From: Mesoaciditoga sp.
Lineage (GTDB): Bacteria > Thermotogota > Thermotogae > Mesoaciditogales > Mesoaciditogaceae
Direction: 5' to 3'
Assembly: GCA_015489955.1 (NCBI GenBank)
Contig: WFYR01000114.1
Span: 1 to 64,000, forward strand
DNA length: 64,000 nt
The notes under the pieces were generated by a model. That model searched no databases and was not told where the DNA came from. It worked only from the letters and a program-made list of their open reading frames with translations. Of this stretch, positions 1 to 11,386 are shown one piece after another. The position numbers and the translations under genes were made by a program. Numbering within the stretch: the stretch's first letter is position 1; each line of letters opens with the position of its first letter.

Positions 1-203
1 ACGAGAACCGAAAGATTAAAAGCCACAGAGCCAGGAATAGATTGCGCCCTGGCAAGCAAAGTGTAAAATTCATCTCTATCCATCCATTGTTTTTTCTCCA
101 CTCCATTTGCCAGAACAGGTACCATTGCGTAACCTCCACCTATGGTTAACAATGATATTCTAAAAAATGTTATGAAAATAGAAAAAAAGTTCGCTTTTTT
201 CAT
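1..203 (-). CDS. Chromate transporter (ChrA) family protein, N-terminal part, truncated by the window edge
   Basis: Reverse-strand frame translates MKKANFFSIFITFFRISLLTIGGGYAMVPVLANGVEKKQWMDRDEFYTLLARAQSIPGSVAFNLSVL, matching the ChrA N-terminal pattern (TxGGGYAMVP, AQSxPG). Not in the ORF track because it is open at the left edge. Confidence 0.75.
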   Translation of the reverse strand, partial: MKKANFFSIFITFFRISLLTIGGGYAMVPVLANGVEKKQWMDRDEFYTLLARAQSIPGSVAFNLSVL

Positions 204-300
204 TTTTCCTCCCTGAAATAGCCTTGAAAACGCACTTCAAAGCATTATACACAAATTGCATTGCCGAAATGATATAATTTTTTGAAAAGGAGTGTGCAAG

Positions 301-1107
301 GTGAAAAGAAAAGAATGGGTAATAAAAATCGCATCTGATAAATCAAACGATCTTTTTGAATTTTTTGCCATTCACAATTTAACTTCCTTCTACTCGGAAA
401 CAAATCCTTCAGAAAAAGAGGAGATCTTTCATGTTTACACAGAAGATGAAGAATTGATAAAGGAATTGGTCAAAAAATTCGAGGTGTCTTACAAATCAAT
501 TTTGTCAGACGATGAAGATTGGTTAGCCGTATGGAGAAAGAATTTGAAGATCGTGCGCATAGATGAAGATCTCTACGTTAATCCAGATCCGGAAAGGCTT
601 GCCGAACCTTCAAAAGGCATAGTTATAAAGGTAAATCTTGGAATGGCTTTCGGAACCGGCGAGCACGAAACGACAAAGTTAGCGGCTTCATTTTTGAAAA
701 AAGCTTTAAAAAGGGGAATGAAAGTTTGCGATGTTGGATGCGGAACTGGCATTCTTTCCGCCATTGCAATGAAATTGGGTGCCAGTAAGGTTTTGGCTGT
801 TGACATGGACAAAAATGCTATCAAGCAAGCAAAAGAAACCGCCCGTTTAAACGGAGTAAAGTACGAAGTGAAAAAATCCGACTTATTGGCACAAGTGCAC
901 GCCAAATTCGATCTTTACGTTGCCAACATAGTCTTCGACGTGTTGATAAAGCTTCTTCCACAATTACCAAAGGGAGCACTCTTTATCGCATCAGGTATCG
1001 ATAAACCACGAAGCAACGATTTTGCGAAATCTTGCGAAGAACATGGATTTCAAATAACAGAAAAGCGATGTGAAAATGAATGGTGCGCATTTCTAATAAA
1101 GACTTGA
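301..1107 (+). CDS. prmA: Ribosomal protein L11 methyltransferase
   Basis: SAM-binding motif DVGCGTGILSAIAMKLGASKVLAVDMD, PrmA-like GMAFGTGEHETT. GTG start at 301 preceded by AAAGGAG. Confidence 0.9.
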   Translation: MKRKEWVIKIASDKSNDLFEFFAIHNLTSFYSETNPSEKEEIFHVYTEDEELIKELVKKFEVSYKSILSDDEDWLAVWRKNLKIVRIDEDLYVNPDPERLAEPSKGIVIKVNLGMAFGTGEHETTKLAASFLKKALKRGMKVCDVGCGTGILSAIAMKLGASKVLAVDMDKNAIKQAKETARLNGVKYEVKKSDLLAQVHAKFDLYVANIVFDVLIKLLPQLPKGALFIASGIDKPRSNDFAKSCEEHGFQITEKRCENEWCAFLIKT

Positions 1108-1604
1108 GAATTGTTTCAGCCCAAATAGGAAAATTCCCTCAAAACCTATTGGAAATATCTTTAAAATGTTCCTTTGGTTTTCCAATGGTGATAAAATCCA
1201 AGCCCATCCTAAATGGCAAACCTTTTCCAACGATTTATTGGCTTACCTGTCCTTATTTGAGGTATCGAATTTCTCAACTTGAAGCAGAAGGAAAAATTCC
1301 AGAATATGAGAAGGTACTTTCGTCGTCTTCAAAAATATACGATCGACAGCTGAAAGCTCACATCATGGCTAGAGAAGAAGCGTTAAAGATGCTAAAGAAG
1401 TCAAATCTGAAATGGGTAAAAGAGAGAATAAAAAATGCAGGCATGGGTGGCATTGTTGATTTCTCACACATAAAATGTCTTCATTTACACGTGGCTTACC
1501 ATCTTGGGGGGATTAAAAATCCTGTAGCTGAGATGGCGTTAAACGAAATCGTAACTCTGGAATGTTCGAACGCCATGTGTAAAAAGTACGAAGAGGTGAG
1601 TTGA
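1080..1604 (+). CDS. DUF501 domain-containing protein
   Basis: TIYWLTCPYLRYRISQLEAEGKIPEYE and the later HLHVAYHLGGIKNPV are typical of DUF501. Overlaps the prmA end; the true start may lie slightly downstream. Confidence 0.7.
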   Translation: MVRISNKDLRIVSAQIGKFPQNLLEISLKCSFGFPMVIKSKPILNGKPFPTIYWLTCPYLRYRISQLEAEGKIPEYEKVLSSSSKIYDRQLKAHIMAREEALKMLKKSNLKWVKERIKNAGMGGIVDFSHIKCLHLHVAYHLGGIKNPVAEMALNEIVTLECSNAMCKKYEEVS

Positions 1605-3053
1605 ATGGACTATTTTGCTGTCATTGACGAGGGAACAACGAGCACACGAGCTATGATTTTTACAGAAGAAGGAAAGTTAACGTCTGTTTCACAAAAAGAA
1701 TTGACAACCTTTTATCCAAAGGATGGATGGGTTGAGCAATCGGCGAAAGAATTGTATGAAAAAAGTGTCGAAGCGTTGAAAGAAGCCATACAAAAGTGTA
1801 AATGCTCACCGACATTTCTTGGCATCACGAATCAGCGTGAAACTGTGATAGCCTGGAATTCAAAAACGGGTAAACCTCTATATAACGCGATCGTTTGGAA
1901 GGATAAAAGAGGACAAGCGCTTTGTGAAGAGATAAAAGCAAAAGGATATGAGAACGAAATTCGCGAAAAAACCGGCTTGTTATTGGATCCCTATTTTTCC
2001 GCCTCAAAAATGAAATGGCTGATAGACAACGTAAAAGAAGTAAAAGATGCGATGATGAAGGGTGATCTGAAATTTGGAACCGTAGATTCGTATTTGATAT
2101 GGAAGCTAACCGGAAAACATCTAACGGAAGTTTCAAACGCTTCAAGAACGCTTCTTTTCAATATTTCAAAATTATCCTGGGATGAAGATTTGCTTGAGAT
2201 TTTTGGTGTACCTTTAGAAACGTTGCCAGAGGTTAAGCCATCAGCCTACGATTTTGGCGCCTCACAATATGGAAATGTTGTAGGGGTTTTGGGAGATCAG
2301 CAAGCATCGCTTTTTGGAAATAGATGTTACAATGTTGGCGAAGTGAAATGCACTTACGGAACGGGAGCTTTTGTTCTGGCTAACATTGGAAGTTCAAACA
2401 CTTCAATTCCAGATGGCCTTTTAAAAACCATAGCCTGGAAAATAGGAAATGAAGTGACCTATGCATTGGAAGGATCGATTTTGGGAAGCGGTCAGAATAT
2501 CACGTGGATAAAGAAGAGCATAGGTCTAATAGAAGAAGAAAGAGAAATAGAACCCCTTGCGAGATCGGTTGCTTCAAGCGAGGGAGTGTATTACGTGCCG
2601 GCATTGGATGGAATCGGGGCACCAAGATGGATTCCCGAAGCGCGAGGAATTTTTTTGGGTCTAAGTTCTTTTCACACAAAGGCCCATATACTTCGTTCTA
2701 TTTTGGACGCCATGGCATTTTCCACCGTTGAAGTTGTAGATGCCTTCCGAAAAAGTGGCTTATCCATTTTCAAAATAAGCGTGGATGGGGGAGGGGCTAA
2801 GAATTCTTTGCTCATTCAAATTTTAGCAGACGCTTCAAACGTAAAAGTAGAAAAACCAAAATTCAACGAAATGACGGCATATGGAGCGTTTTTAATCAGT
2901 GGAATTGGCGCTAAAAAGTGGGATTTTGAAAGCTTGAAATTGTATAATAACCCATCTGATATCTTTGAACCTAAAAGAAACCTTTCAGGAGAATACACTA
3001 AATGGTTAAAAGCCGAAGAAATCGCAATAAGCTGGTCAAAAAACGATTTTTAA
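1605..3053 (+). CDS. glpK: Glycerol kinase (FGGY family)
   Basis: DEGTTSTRAMIF N-terminus, GITNQRETVIAWNSKTGKPLYNAIVWKDKRG, GDQQASLFGN. Confidence 0.9.
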   Translation: MDYFAVIDEGTTSTRAMIFTEEGKLTSVSQKELTTFYPKDGWVEQSAKELYEKSVEALKEAIQKCKCSPTFLGITNQRETVIAWNSKTGKPLYNAIVWKDKRGQALCEEIKAKGYENEIREKTGLLLDPYFSASKMKWLIDNVKEVKDAMMKGDLKFGTVDSYLIWKLTGKHLTEVSNASRTLLFNISKLSWDEDLLEIFGVPLETLPEVKPSAYDFGASQYGNVVGVLGDQQASLFGNRCYNVGEVKCTYGTGAFVLANIGSSNTSIPDGLLKTIAWKIGNEVTYALEGSILGSGQNITWIKKSIGLIEEEREIEPLARSVASSEGVYYVPALDGIGAPRWIPEARGIFLGLSSFHTKAHILRSILDAMAFSTVEVVDAFRKSGLSIFKISVDGGGAKNSLLIQILADASNVKVEKPKFNEMTAYGAFLISGIGAKKWDFESLKLYNNPSDIFEPKRNLSGEYTKWLKAEEIAISWSKNDF

Positions 3054-3074
3054 CTGACAGAAAGGGAAAAACGC

Positions 3075-3746
3075 ATGCATTTTTACTTAGATTCGGCGAA
3101 CTTGAAAGAAATAGAAAAAGCCATTTCGTTAAAATACGTTGAAGGTATAACAACGAATCCTTCTCTTTTAAGGCGTGAAAGAATATGGGAAAACTTTGAA
3201 AGCATAGAAGAATTTTATTCAACGTTGATGAATGTGTGTGATGGAAAAATTTTTGCACAGGTTCCTTCGTCTTGCATTCCGGATTTTTTAAGAAAAATAA
3301 AAGGAATGGACACTTCTCGACTTGTTGTAAAAGTCCCATCTGTTCCGGCAGGTTTAAAAATTGCCAGTGAGTTGAAGGAAAAAGGATACAAAATTTGTGC
3401 AACTGCCGTTTACACGTCTTCACAGGCTTTGATGTGGGACTCACTTGGAGTTGATTACATTGCCATTTACATCGATAGAATGAAAAAAAGAGGCTTCAAC
3501 GTTTCTGAAAACGTGACTTCCATACTCAAAGCATTAGAAAATGGCAAAACAAAAGTGCTGGCCGCAAGTGTTAAAGATGTGAAAGAGTTAACAATTGTTA
3601 TGAATTCGAAGATAGAGTACATGACTCTGAATTACAAAATGATAGAGGATATAACCAAATGCGCCTTTAGCATAGAGGACACAGAAATATTCGATAACGA
3701 CTTTGAAGTGGTGAAAGGACATTTTTACAAAGATGCGAATAGATGA
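3075..3746 (+). CDS. Transaldolase / fructose-6-phosphate aldolase-like (TalC type)
   Basis: MHFYLDSANLKEIEKA...VEGITTNPSLL, LVVKVPSV, ICATAVYTSSQA. Confidence 0.88.
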   Translation: MHFYLDSANLKEIEKAISLKYVEGITTNPSLLRRERIWENFESIEEFYSTLMNVCDGKIFAQVPSSCIPDFLRKIKGMDTSRLVVKVPSVPAGLKIASELKEKGYKICATAVYTSSQALMWDSLGVDYIAIYIDRMKKRGFNVSENVTSILKALENGKTKVLAASVKDVKELTIVMNSKIEYMTLNYKMIEDITKCAFSIEDTEIFDNDFEVVKGHFYKDANR

Positions 3747-4791
3747 ATTCGATGTTGCAAAGGGATTTGCGATATCTGTTGTTGTGTTTGTTCATGCAAC
3801 TTTTTTGAACTTAGATAAATTGTCTGTCCTTGCTCAGCGACTATTACTGGTATCTTCAACGTTTTTGGCCCCCGCCATAGCGATTTTTTTCTTCGTATCC
3901 GGCTTTTTGGGGTATCGTAGCTATGTAAAGAGAAAGAGTTTTAAAATGTTTGAAAGTCAAAAGTTAAAATCTATTTTGATTCCATACGTGATCTGGTCAA
4001 CAATATACCTTTTGCTCCAGATTGAAGTGGGGTACATCATAAAACAACCCTATCATTTTACATTTTTAAGTTTTTTCCAAAAATACTTGTTAGGGGAAGC
4101 GTTTTTACCTTTTTATTACATAATAGTTCTTGCAATTTTTTATCTTTTAACGCCAATAATTTCAAAGATAGACTTAATTGTGATGAAGAAATTATTGATA
4201 GTTTTGTTCATAAGTGGATTGGCAGTTATGAGTTTTTACTTCGTGCCGCTTTATTTTGGTAAAGAATACGTATCTTCTTTAATGACGTACAGAGATCCAC
4301 TGGCATGGATGTTTTTTTACGTCTGGGGAATGTATTTGGCCAGAAATGGCAATATATCCTGGAGAAAACGCCCTTCTATTAAAGTTTTGATTTTGTTCTT
4401 TGCATTTTATGCTCTTTCGTGCGTGGAGATAATTAGCGTTCCCAAGATCGTTCAAGATTGGGAATCTTACTTGATTCTTGGTCCGGCTGTGTACGTTTTT
4501 TATGTATTTGCGATGGAAATTTACCTATGGTTGAGCTACCATTCATTTAGAAAATTAAAAATTTTGGCAAGGGTGTTATCGGCATTAGGGAAAAATTCAT
4601 TTGGAATTTATCTTAGCCATGGATTGATACTCTATTCGATCCTGGGAATTGCTCTGATGTTTGATCGTAATCTGTTAAACGAGTCAAATTTCACTTTAAA
4701 CGTCATAGGCGGGATTATAGGTTTAGGAATTTGTTATGAACTTTCACAAGTAATGAATAAATCGACTTTACTAAGAAGAATGCTGGGATAA
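3733..4791 (+). CDS. Acyltransferase 3 family membrane protein
   Basis: MRIDEFDVAKGFAISVVVFVHAT start, multiple TM segments, FGIYLSHG near the C-terminus. Confidence 0.8.
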   Translation: MRIDEFDVAKGFAISVVVFVHATFLNLDKLSVLAQRLLLVSSTFLAPAIAIFFFVSGFLGYRSYVKRKSFKMFESQKLKSILIPYVIWSTIYLLLQIEVGYIIKQPYHFTFLSFFQKYLLGEAFLPFYYIIVLAIFYLLTPIISKIDLIVMKKLLIVLFISGLAVMSFYFVPLYFGKEYVSSLMTYRDPLAWMFFYVWGMYLARNGNISWRKRPSIKVLILFFAFYALSCVEIISVPKIVQDWESYLILGPAVYVFYVFAMEIYLWLSYHSFRKLKILARVLSALGKNSFGIYLSHGLILYSILGIALMFDRNLLNESNFTLNVIGGIIGLGICYELSQVMNKSTLLRRMLG

Positions 4792-4810
4792 CTTATTTGG
4801 AGGAAGCAAA

Positions 4811-6004
4811 ATGATATTAAAAAGGATTTTGTTGTTGACTTCCGAAATTGTGGCTTTTTGTATCTTTTTTTTCTCTGGAAAATCACCCTTTTTTTTGGGG
4901 TGGTCGATACCGCTTTTATTTTTCTTTTCCGCGTTGCTTTCTTACATTATTTTCGTTACTAAAATAAAAAAAGAAAAAGATGAAAAGGCCTCTTTTTTTC
5001 TTTCATCATCAAAAAACGTCCTGATCTTTACAGTAATAAAAAACGACATCCCGTCGGCTAAAAGATTTGTAGAACATTACAGTAAGTTTCCTTCTAATTT
5101 TCGTATTTTGATATTTGATGATAACTCCGCAGATGGAACATACGAGTATTTGGTAAAAGCTTCAAAAGCTTTTGAAAACGTTGAAATTAGAAGACTTGTA
5201 AGATCTGGAAGGATTTTACATCCAAAAGGTGAGGGATTTGAAATTGCCCTTAAAGATAAAAAAAGTGATTTTGTTTTCATCTGTGATGGCGACAGTTTGA
5301 TATCGCTGGATGATTTAAATTTTTTAATTTCAACAATGGAGAAAGAAAAACTCGATTACGTGTCAGCTCAAAGAAGAAATATTGAAAAAGAAAAGGTATC
5401 TTACTATTCCGCGGATGTAAACGAACTTTTCATGTCTTTGATGAATGAAGTGGCAAGCTTATTTGGAGGAAGCATATTTCCAGGTTCAGGTCACTTGATT
5501 CGCAAAGAAAGTTTTAAGACTTTTAAATACGATGATATCTGCTTGAGTGATGATACTTACATTGGAAATTGGATCACGCAACATAAAAAGAGAGGAAAAA
5601 GGGTATATTCGGCTTCCGTGATGGAATTGGCCCCTGAAAAATTCTCGGTCAAATTATCTCAAATGCTCAAATGGACGAAAAATGGTGTTCTTGAAAGAAT
5701 AAGAGCACTTTCAACGGGGGTCTTGATTCAGTACTTCGCATTATTCATGATAATTTTTTCATTTTTATTTCCTAAGACTTATCTTTCTTTAATAACCTAC
5801 GATGTGTTGGCAATTTTATTTGGAATTATCCTCGGTATGGCACTGTCCTTTAAGAAAATTAAAGGGGCAATACTAGGTTTTCTGGCATTTTCGTTAGAAT
5901 TGCTTTTCTCAACCGCCTATAACGTTTACCTGTATAACAGAGCTATATTTAGTAATCCACGCTATTTGGAAAGTGGAAAATTTGAAAAGACGAAACGTGA
6001 ATGA
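4811..6004 (+). CDS. Membrane-associated family 2 glycosyltransferase
   Basis: FRILIFDDNSADGTYEYL, FVFICDGDSLIS, followed by C-terminal TM segments. Confidence 0.75.
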   Translation: MILKRILLLTSEIVAFCIFFFSGKSPFFLGWSIPLLFFFSALLSYIIFVTKIKKEKDEKASFFLSSSKNVLIFTVIKNDIPSAKRFVEHYSKFPSNFRILIFDDNSADGTYEYLVKASKAFENVEIRRLVRSGRILHPKGEGFEIALKDKKSDFVFICDGDSLISLDDLNFLISTMEKEKLDYVSAQRRNIEKEKVSYYSADVNELFMSLMNEVASLFGGSIFPGSGHLIRKESFKTFKYDDICLSDDTYIGNWITQHKKRGKRVYSASVMELAPEKFSVKLSQMLKWTKNGVLERIRALSTGVLIQYFALFMIIFSFLFPKTYLSLITYDVLAILFGIILGMALSFKKIKGAILGFLAFSLELLFSTAYNVYLYNRAIFSNPRYLESGKFEKTKRE

Positions 6005-6838
6005 TTAGCGCTTTTTCCTTAAGAAGCTTAAAGTCTCATAAAAAGCTCTTAAAACGCTCATAACTACTTTTTTGGTTTTATTGTGGCCAGGACCATAACC
6101 AAAATCACGAATAGAACGGAAGAAATCCTTGTTACCAGCGTTGTGAACGATGGGAATGATTTCTCCATTTGCCAGGTAAAATGTGGAATTTTTTATGTAA
6201 AACTTTCTTTTAGAAGTTGTCGGTATGAAATTGTATTTTGAATCTATTTCGTAAAAACCCGATTTGTAGATCAAATAATTCGGTAATATGGTATCAACAC
6301 CCCATGCATTTTTATCCAGAGTTAGATCGAACATTCTTTCAGTGATCTGAATGAAAACTTTTGATGGATAAACAACAAATCCAACATTTATAAGATTTTT
6401 GTCTTTGAAAAAGTTTACGATCTTATCGGCGTTTTTCACTTTACGGTTTGTTATGAGTATTTCCATGTTTGGAGATATTTTTTCAGTTACTCCACGCACC
6501 ATTGATGGTTTTAATGTGAAAAGATGAGAGATGTCTGATTGAAATATTATGTCCCCACCATCACATAAGGCAACTTGTTCGTATTGTGGATTGTTTGTTA
6601 AAAAATCGTACAAGTCCATGAATCTCAAATTGTTTATTAACCCTTCATTTTTGTGTTTGCTTTCAAAAATCAAGGCTCCATCGAATTTTTTCTTGATATT
6701 ATCGCTTAGACCCCAATCTATTATTAAAACGTCTGTTTCAGATAAATTCACGTTTTCTTTTAACGATCTGTACCAATGATTCAGCAAGAAATCTTCGTAT
6801 TTTTCATCACATGCTGTGGCTATTAGATATTTTTTCAC
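6005..6838 (-). CDS. Putative glycosyltransferase-like protein of unknown specificity
   Basis: VKKYLIATACDEKYEDFLLNHWYRSL and QVALCDGGDIIFQSD (DxD-like). The GTG at 6838 has a strong SD (GGGAGGAAATCGTG) and is preferred over the upstream ATG at 6865. Confidence 0.5.
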   Translation of the reverse strand: MKKYLIATACDEKYEDFLLNHWYRSLKENVNLSETDVLIIDWGLSDNIKKKFDGALIFESKHKNEGLINNLRFMDLYDFLTNNPQYEQVALCDGGDIIFQSDISHLFTLKPSMVRGVTEKISPNMEILITNRKVKNADKIVNFFKDKNLINVGFVVYPSKVFIQITERMFDLTLDKNAWGVDTILPNYLIYKSGFYEIDSKYNFIPTTSKRKFYIKNSTFYLANGEIIPIVHNAGNKDFFRSIRDFGYGPGHNKTKKVVMSVLRAFYETLSFLRKKR

Positions 6839-6919
6839 GATTTCCTCCCAATCTAATAATTTCATTCAAGCGGTTTGAATTATAGCATTGAGAACAAAAA
6901 AAGTGTATAATTAGCAAGG

Positions 6920-7570
6920 ATGAATGAGAATCTAAATGTTGACTTTGAAGATTTTATAAAACTAATGGTGCTTTCTTTTCCATTTTTAGCAGCTTTTTAT
7001 CTCATGAAAAAGGTTATACCCTCTTCTGAAATAGCTGCGGTGATTCTGATTTCATTTTCTGTCTACATAATTTGGTGTTTTCACATTTTGTTGAAAAAGA
7101 AAGGCTTCGGAATAGGTGCATGGTTTAGAATGAAAACATTTGGAAATGACCTATTATGGGCTATAATAATATTTCCAATTGTTTTTGGTGTATACCTTTT
7201 GATGGCTTTTCTAACATCTAAGATCTGGAGCGCTAACATACTGCATCCTTATTTTTCGTTGAACACAAATCCTTTCTTGATGGTCTTAGCTTTAGGATTG
7301 TTTTTTCCAGTTGCAGAGGAAGTGCTCTTTAGAGGTGCAATATACAACTATTTGGAACAGAAATTCTCTCCTGAATTTTCGATGGTTATGGTGTCCACAG
7401 CGTTTGCGGTGGTGCATCCATTAGAAGATTGGATGAAAATGTTTGTGCTTGGAATACTCTTAAATTTGTTATACTATAGAAAGAAGACCTTGACGGTTCC
7501 GGCCACAATCCACGTTATGGTGAATTTGCTGTACCTGTCGATTATGTATTTTTACACGTCAAGGATCTGA
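6920..7570 (+). CDS. CPBP family intramembrane metalloprotease
   Basis: EEVLFRGAIYNYLE motif plus AFAVVHP and several TM helices. Confidence 0.85.
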   Translation: MNENLNVDFEDFIKLMVLSFPFLAAFYLMKKVIPSSEIAAVILISFSVYIIWCFHILLKKKGFGIGAWFRMKTFGNDLLWAIIIFPIVFGVYLLMAFLTSKIWSANILHPYFSLNTNPFLMVLALGLFFPVAEEVLFRGAIYNYLEQKFSPEFSMVMVSTAFAVVHPLEDWMKMFVLGILLNLLYYRKKTLTVPATIHVMVNLLYLSIMYFYTSRI

Positions 7571-7583
7571 AAGAGGTGGTAAT

Positions 7584-10082
7584 ATGTTCAACAAATTTTC
7601 AAAACGGGCGGCTCAAGTCTTCGTAAATGCGCAAGATGAAGCTCGCGCGTTAGGACACTCGTACGTTGGAACCGAACATTTGCTCTTAGGAATAATGAAA
7701 TCCGCCAACGGAGAGGCCTACAATATTCTCCGCGAAAGCGGTTTAGATTATCCTTCATTGAGAAAGGAAATAATAACCATAGTTGGATCTGGAATTCCTA
7801 GGGAAAGTTTTTCTTCCCCTCAGATGACTCCGCGGGCAAGAAAGATCATAGAATTAGCTTATGAAGAAGCTCAAATGCTAAAGCAAAATTACATCTCAAC
7901 GGAGCACATCCTTCTTGCCATATTGCGTGAAGGTGAGGGAGTGGCAGCCCATATTTTGAGAAAATTCGGTATTGATTTAAGCGAAATGAGAAAGGAACTC
8001 ATAGAAGAGATGGGGATCATACCAAGAGAAGAAGACGAAGAAAGTGATAGATTCGTGAAAGATTCTTCTAAAGATGTTTCAAGAAGTGTGAAAACTCTTG
8101 AGAATCTTGGCGTTGACCTCACAGAAGAAGCGAGAAATGGAAAATTAGATCCCGTTATTGGCCGTGAAAAAGAAATAGAGAGGATAATGCAAATTTTATC
8201 CAGAAGGAAGAAGAACAACCCCGTTCTTATCGGTGAGCCGGGCGTTGGAAAGACCGCTATCGTGGAGGGACTGGCTCAAAGAATAGCATCTGGAGATGTG
8301 CCGGAATTGCTTAAAGGAAAGATCATTTTTTCTCTGGATGTTGCCGCGCTTATTGCTGGAACAAAGTACAGAGGCGAATTTGAAAAGAGATTAAAAAAAG
8401 TCATAAATACGGTTAAAGATGATAAAAACATAATACTCTTCATAGACGAAGTGCACACAATAGTTGGTGCTGGAGCTGCTGAAGGAGCAGTCGACGCGGC
8501 AAACATTTTAAAGCCCCCACTGGCACGTGGTGAAATACAAATAATAGGTTCCACCACACCAGATGAATATCGTCAATACATAGAAAAAGATGGGGCTCTG
8601 GAACGCAGATTTCAAAAAGTGTACGTTAGCGAACCAACAGCAGAACAAGCGTTGGAAATATTAAGGGGTTTAAAATCCAAGTACGAAGTTCACCATGGAG
8701 TCAAGTACAGCGATGAAGCTCTAGAATTTGCAGTTAAACTTTCCCAACGCTACATAAGTGATCATTATTTGCCAGATAAAGCCATTGACGTTATAGACGA
8801 AGCGGGCGCACGAGCACGCCTACAAAATATGATCATCCCGGATGAAATAAAAAGGATAGAAGTGGAGATAAAGAGTGCGCAAGAAGAAAAAGAGCTTGCC
8901 GTTGCTCGTCAGGATTATGATCAGGCTGCAGAAATCAGATTGAGAGAAAGAGAGCTTCAACAAAGGTTAAATGCCGCTTACAACAGATGGAAAAAGGCGC
9001 ACGAAACGGAAATAATACATATTGGAACTGAAGATGTATCACAAATAGTTTCAAACTGGACGGGCATACCTTTGACAAAGATAGAAAAGAGTGAAAGCCA
9101 AAAATTGTTGAGTTTGGAAAAAGAACTTCACAAACGAGTTGTCTCTCAGGAAGAAGCCATTCGGGCGATATCGCAAGCTATCAGAAGGGCAAGAGCCGGG
9201 TTAAAAGATCCTAGAAAACCAACGGGCTCATTTATGTTTTTAGGACCTACTGGAGTGGGAAAGACTGAACTTGCCAAAGCGTTGGCGGAATATCTCTTTG
9301 GCGACGAGAATTCCCTTATAAGGATCGATATGTCCGAATACATGGAAAGATTTGCCGTTTCAAGGCTTGTCGGAGCTCCTCCAGGTTACGTTGGTTACGA
9401 AGAAGGGGGAACTTTAACAGAAAAAATAAGACGAAGGCCTTTCTCCGTGGTTTTGCTTGACGAAATAGAAAAAGCTCATCCAGATGTTTTTAACATTTTG
9501 TTGCAGATATTAGACGAAGGGCGCTTAACAGATTCACAAGGTCATACCGTTGATTTTAGAAATACCATAATAATAATGACTTCGAATTTGGGTGGAGAAA
9601 TAATAAATAAGACAAAGCACGCTTTGGGTTTCGTTGAAGAAAATAGCGAAGAAGCTTCTTACTCTTCTATGAAATCCATAGTGATGGAAGAAGTGAAAAG
9701 AACGTTCAGACCGGAATTTTTAAACAGACTTGATGAAGTTATAGTTTTCCATCCGCTCAAGAAGAAAGATATTGAAAAGATAATAGACATTCTCATGAAA
9801 GATGTGAAAAAACGTATCGAAGAACGCGGAATGAAGATCACCTTGAACAAAAAAGCGAAGGAATACATCATTTCAAAAGGATTCGATCCAATATACGGTG
9901 CGAGGCCTTTAAAGCGGGAAATTCAAAGGGATATAGAAGATCCTCTCTCAGAAGAGTTATTGGCGAACAAGTTTTCTTTGGGAGATACCATCGTGGTAAG
10001 CGTAAATAGAGGAAGAATAGTCTTCAGAAAACGAAAATCAAAAAACAAAAAGGTAATTTTAAGTGAAGCGGGAAAAGGATAA
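7584..10082 (+). CDS. clpC: ATP-dependent Clp protease ATP-binding subunit ClpC
   Basis: Double Clp-N repeat, two Walker A sites ([16 protein letters not shown]), UVR-like segment [14 protein letters not shown]. Confidence 0.95.
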   Translation: MFNKFSKRAAQVFVNAQDEARALGHSYVGTEHLLLGIMKSANGEAYNILRESGLDYPSLRKEIITIVGSGIPRESFSSPQMTPRARKIIELAYEEAQMLKQNYISTEHILLAILREGEGVAAHILRKFGIDLSEMRKELIEEMGIIPREEDEESDRFVKDSSKDVSRSVKTLENLGVDLTEEARNGKLDPVIGREKEIERIMQILSRRKKNNPVLIGEPGVGKTAIVEGLAQRIASGDVPELLKGKIIFSLDVAALIAGTKYRGEFEKRLKKVINTVKDDKNIILFIDEVHTIVGAGAAEGAVDAANILKPPLARGEIQIIGSTTPDEYRQYIEKDGALERRFQKVYVSEPTAEQALEILRGLKSKYEVHHGVKYSDEALEFAVKLSQRYISDHYLPDKAIDVIDEAGARARLQNMIIPDEIKRIEVEIKSAQEEKELAVARQDYDQAAEIRLRERELQQRLNAAYNRWKKAHETEIIHIGTEDVSQIVSNWTGIPLTKIEKSESQKLLSLEKELHKRVVSQEEAIRAISQAIRRARAGLKDPRKPTGSFMFLGPTGVGKTELAKALAEYLFGDENSLIRIDMSEYMERFAVSRLVGAPPGYVGYEEGGTLTEKIRRRPFSVVLLDEIEKAHPDVFNILLQILDEGRLTDSQGHTVDFRNTIIIMTSNLGGEIINKTKHALGFVEENSEEASYSSMKSIVMEEVKRTFRPEFLNRLDEVIVFHPLKKKDIEKIIDILMKDVKKRIEERGMKITLNKKAKEYIISKGFDPIYGARPLKREIQRDIEDPLSEELLANKFSLGDTIVVSVNRGRIVFRKRKSKNKKVILSEAGKG

Positions 10083-11385
10083 AGTTTACGTTTGCTCTAA
10101 TTGCGGATACACTTCGGCAAAATGGTTTGGAAGATGTCCCCAATGTGGAGAATGGAACACCGCAGTAGAAGTGGAAGGGGCCGTTAAAAACGCCCCTTCT
10201 TCAATAGAGTTTGCATCTTCGAAAGAAAGCGTTGTAAAGACAGAACGCATAAAAACGAAGATGCGGGAGATGGATAGAGTTTTAGGCGGCGGATTAACAA
10301 AGGGAAGTGCGATTTTACTCGCAGGTGGTCCGGGAATTGGAAAATCCACATTGTTGTTACAATACGCTTCTGAACTCGCAGAAAACGGAAATGTTTACTA
10401 TGTGAGCGGAGAAGAGTCTATTTCGCAAGTTTTGTCGCGCGTAAAAAGGCTCGGGGTTGAAAAAGATAACCTTTTTCTTTCTTCCAGCGTCGAAGTTGAT
10501 GGTATTCTTTCCTCTATTAAAGGAAAAACAGTTGCCGTTATTTTTGATTCCATCCAGACTCTTCACATATCTGGCATGAATGCGTTAACCGGAAGCCTAC
10601 CCCAAATGAGAGAATGCACGGCAAAACTTGTAGAATACGCAAAAAAAACCGATACGTCGGTTTTCATGATAGGTCATATAACCAAGATCGGAAACATAGC
10701 AGGACCTATGGTGCTTGAACATATGGTAGACACGGTGCTTTACCTGGAGGGAGAAGTGAGATCTGGAAGAAGAATTTTGAGAACTACAAAAAATCGTTTT
10801 GGTCCCACGGACGAAATAGCAGTTTATGAAATGAGCTCACGTGGAATGATAGAAATTCCAGATCCCTCTAAAATATTTGCTGACATGGACTCAGAAGAAC
10901 CTGGCAACGCTTTATCAGTTGTTGTGGAGGGTTCTCGTTCGTTGTTGGTAAACGTTCAAAGTTTAACAACTTTTAACAGGCGTTCAAATTCAATAAGAAT
11001 CGCTCGAGGAATAGAAAATTCAAGGCTTTTCATGCTTTCAGCCTTAACATCGAATTATCTTGGAGTTCATCTAGAAAATAACGATCTTTATTTGAACATT
11101 TTGGGAGGATTGAAAATCACAGACCCGGCTATTGATTTGGCGGTGATCGCTGCACTCTATTCTTCTGCAAAAAAGATGAGCTTTCCGGTAAAAACCGTTT
11201 TTATCGGAGAAGTTGGACTTGATGGAAGAGTAAGACCTGTGCAACAAATGAAAATGCGAATTTCAGAGGCGAGAAGAATGGGAATAAAAAAAATTATATC
11301 TTCTTACCTTTCAAAAGAAAAAGGAATTATAGGTGTTAGAACGATAAAGGAAGCCATAGCAAAGGCTCTAATGGAGGATGAATGA
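10063..11385 (+). CDS. radA: DNA repair protein RadA/Sms
   Basis: CSNCGYTSAKWFGRCPQCGEWNT zinc finger, GGPGIGKSTLLLQ Walker A, KNRFG motif. Confidence 0.95.
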   Translation: MKREKDKVYVCSNCGYTSAKWFGRCPQCGEWNTAVEVEGAVKNAPSSIEFASSKESVVKTERIKTKMREMDRVLGGGLTKGSAILLAGGPGIGKSTLLLQYASELAENGNVYYVSGEESISQVLSRVKRLGVEKDNLFLSSSVEVDGILSSIKGKTVAVIFDSIQTLHISGMNALTGSLPQMRECTAKLVEYAKKTDTSVFMIGHITKIGNIAGPMVLEHMVDTVLYLEGEVRSGRRILRTTKNRFGPTDEIAVYEMSSRGMIEIPDPSKIFADMDSEEPGNALSVVVEGSRSLLVNVQSLTTFNRRSNSIRIARGIENSRLFMLSALTSNYLGVHLENNDLYLNILGGLKITDPAIDLAVIAALYSSAKKMSFPVKTVFIGEVGLDGRVRPVQQMKMRISEARRMGIKKIISSYLSKEKGIIGVRTIKEAIAKALMEDE

Positions 11386-11386
11386 A

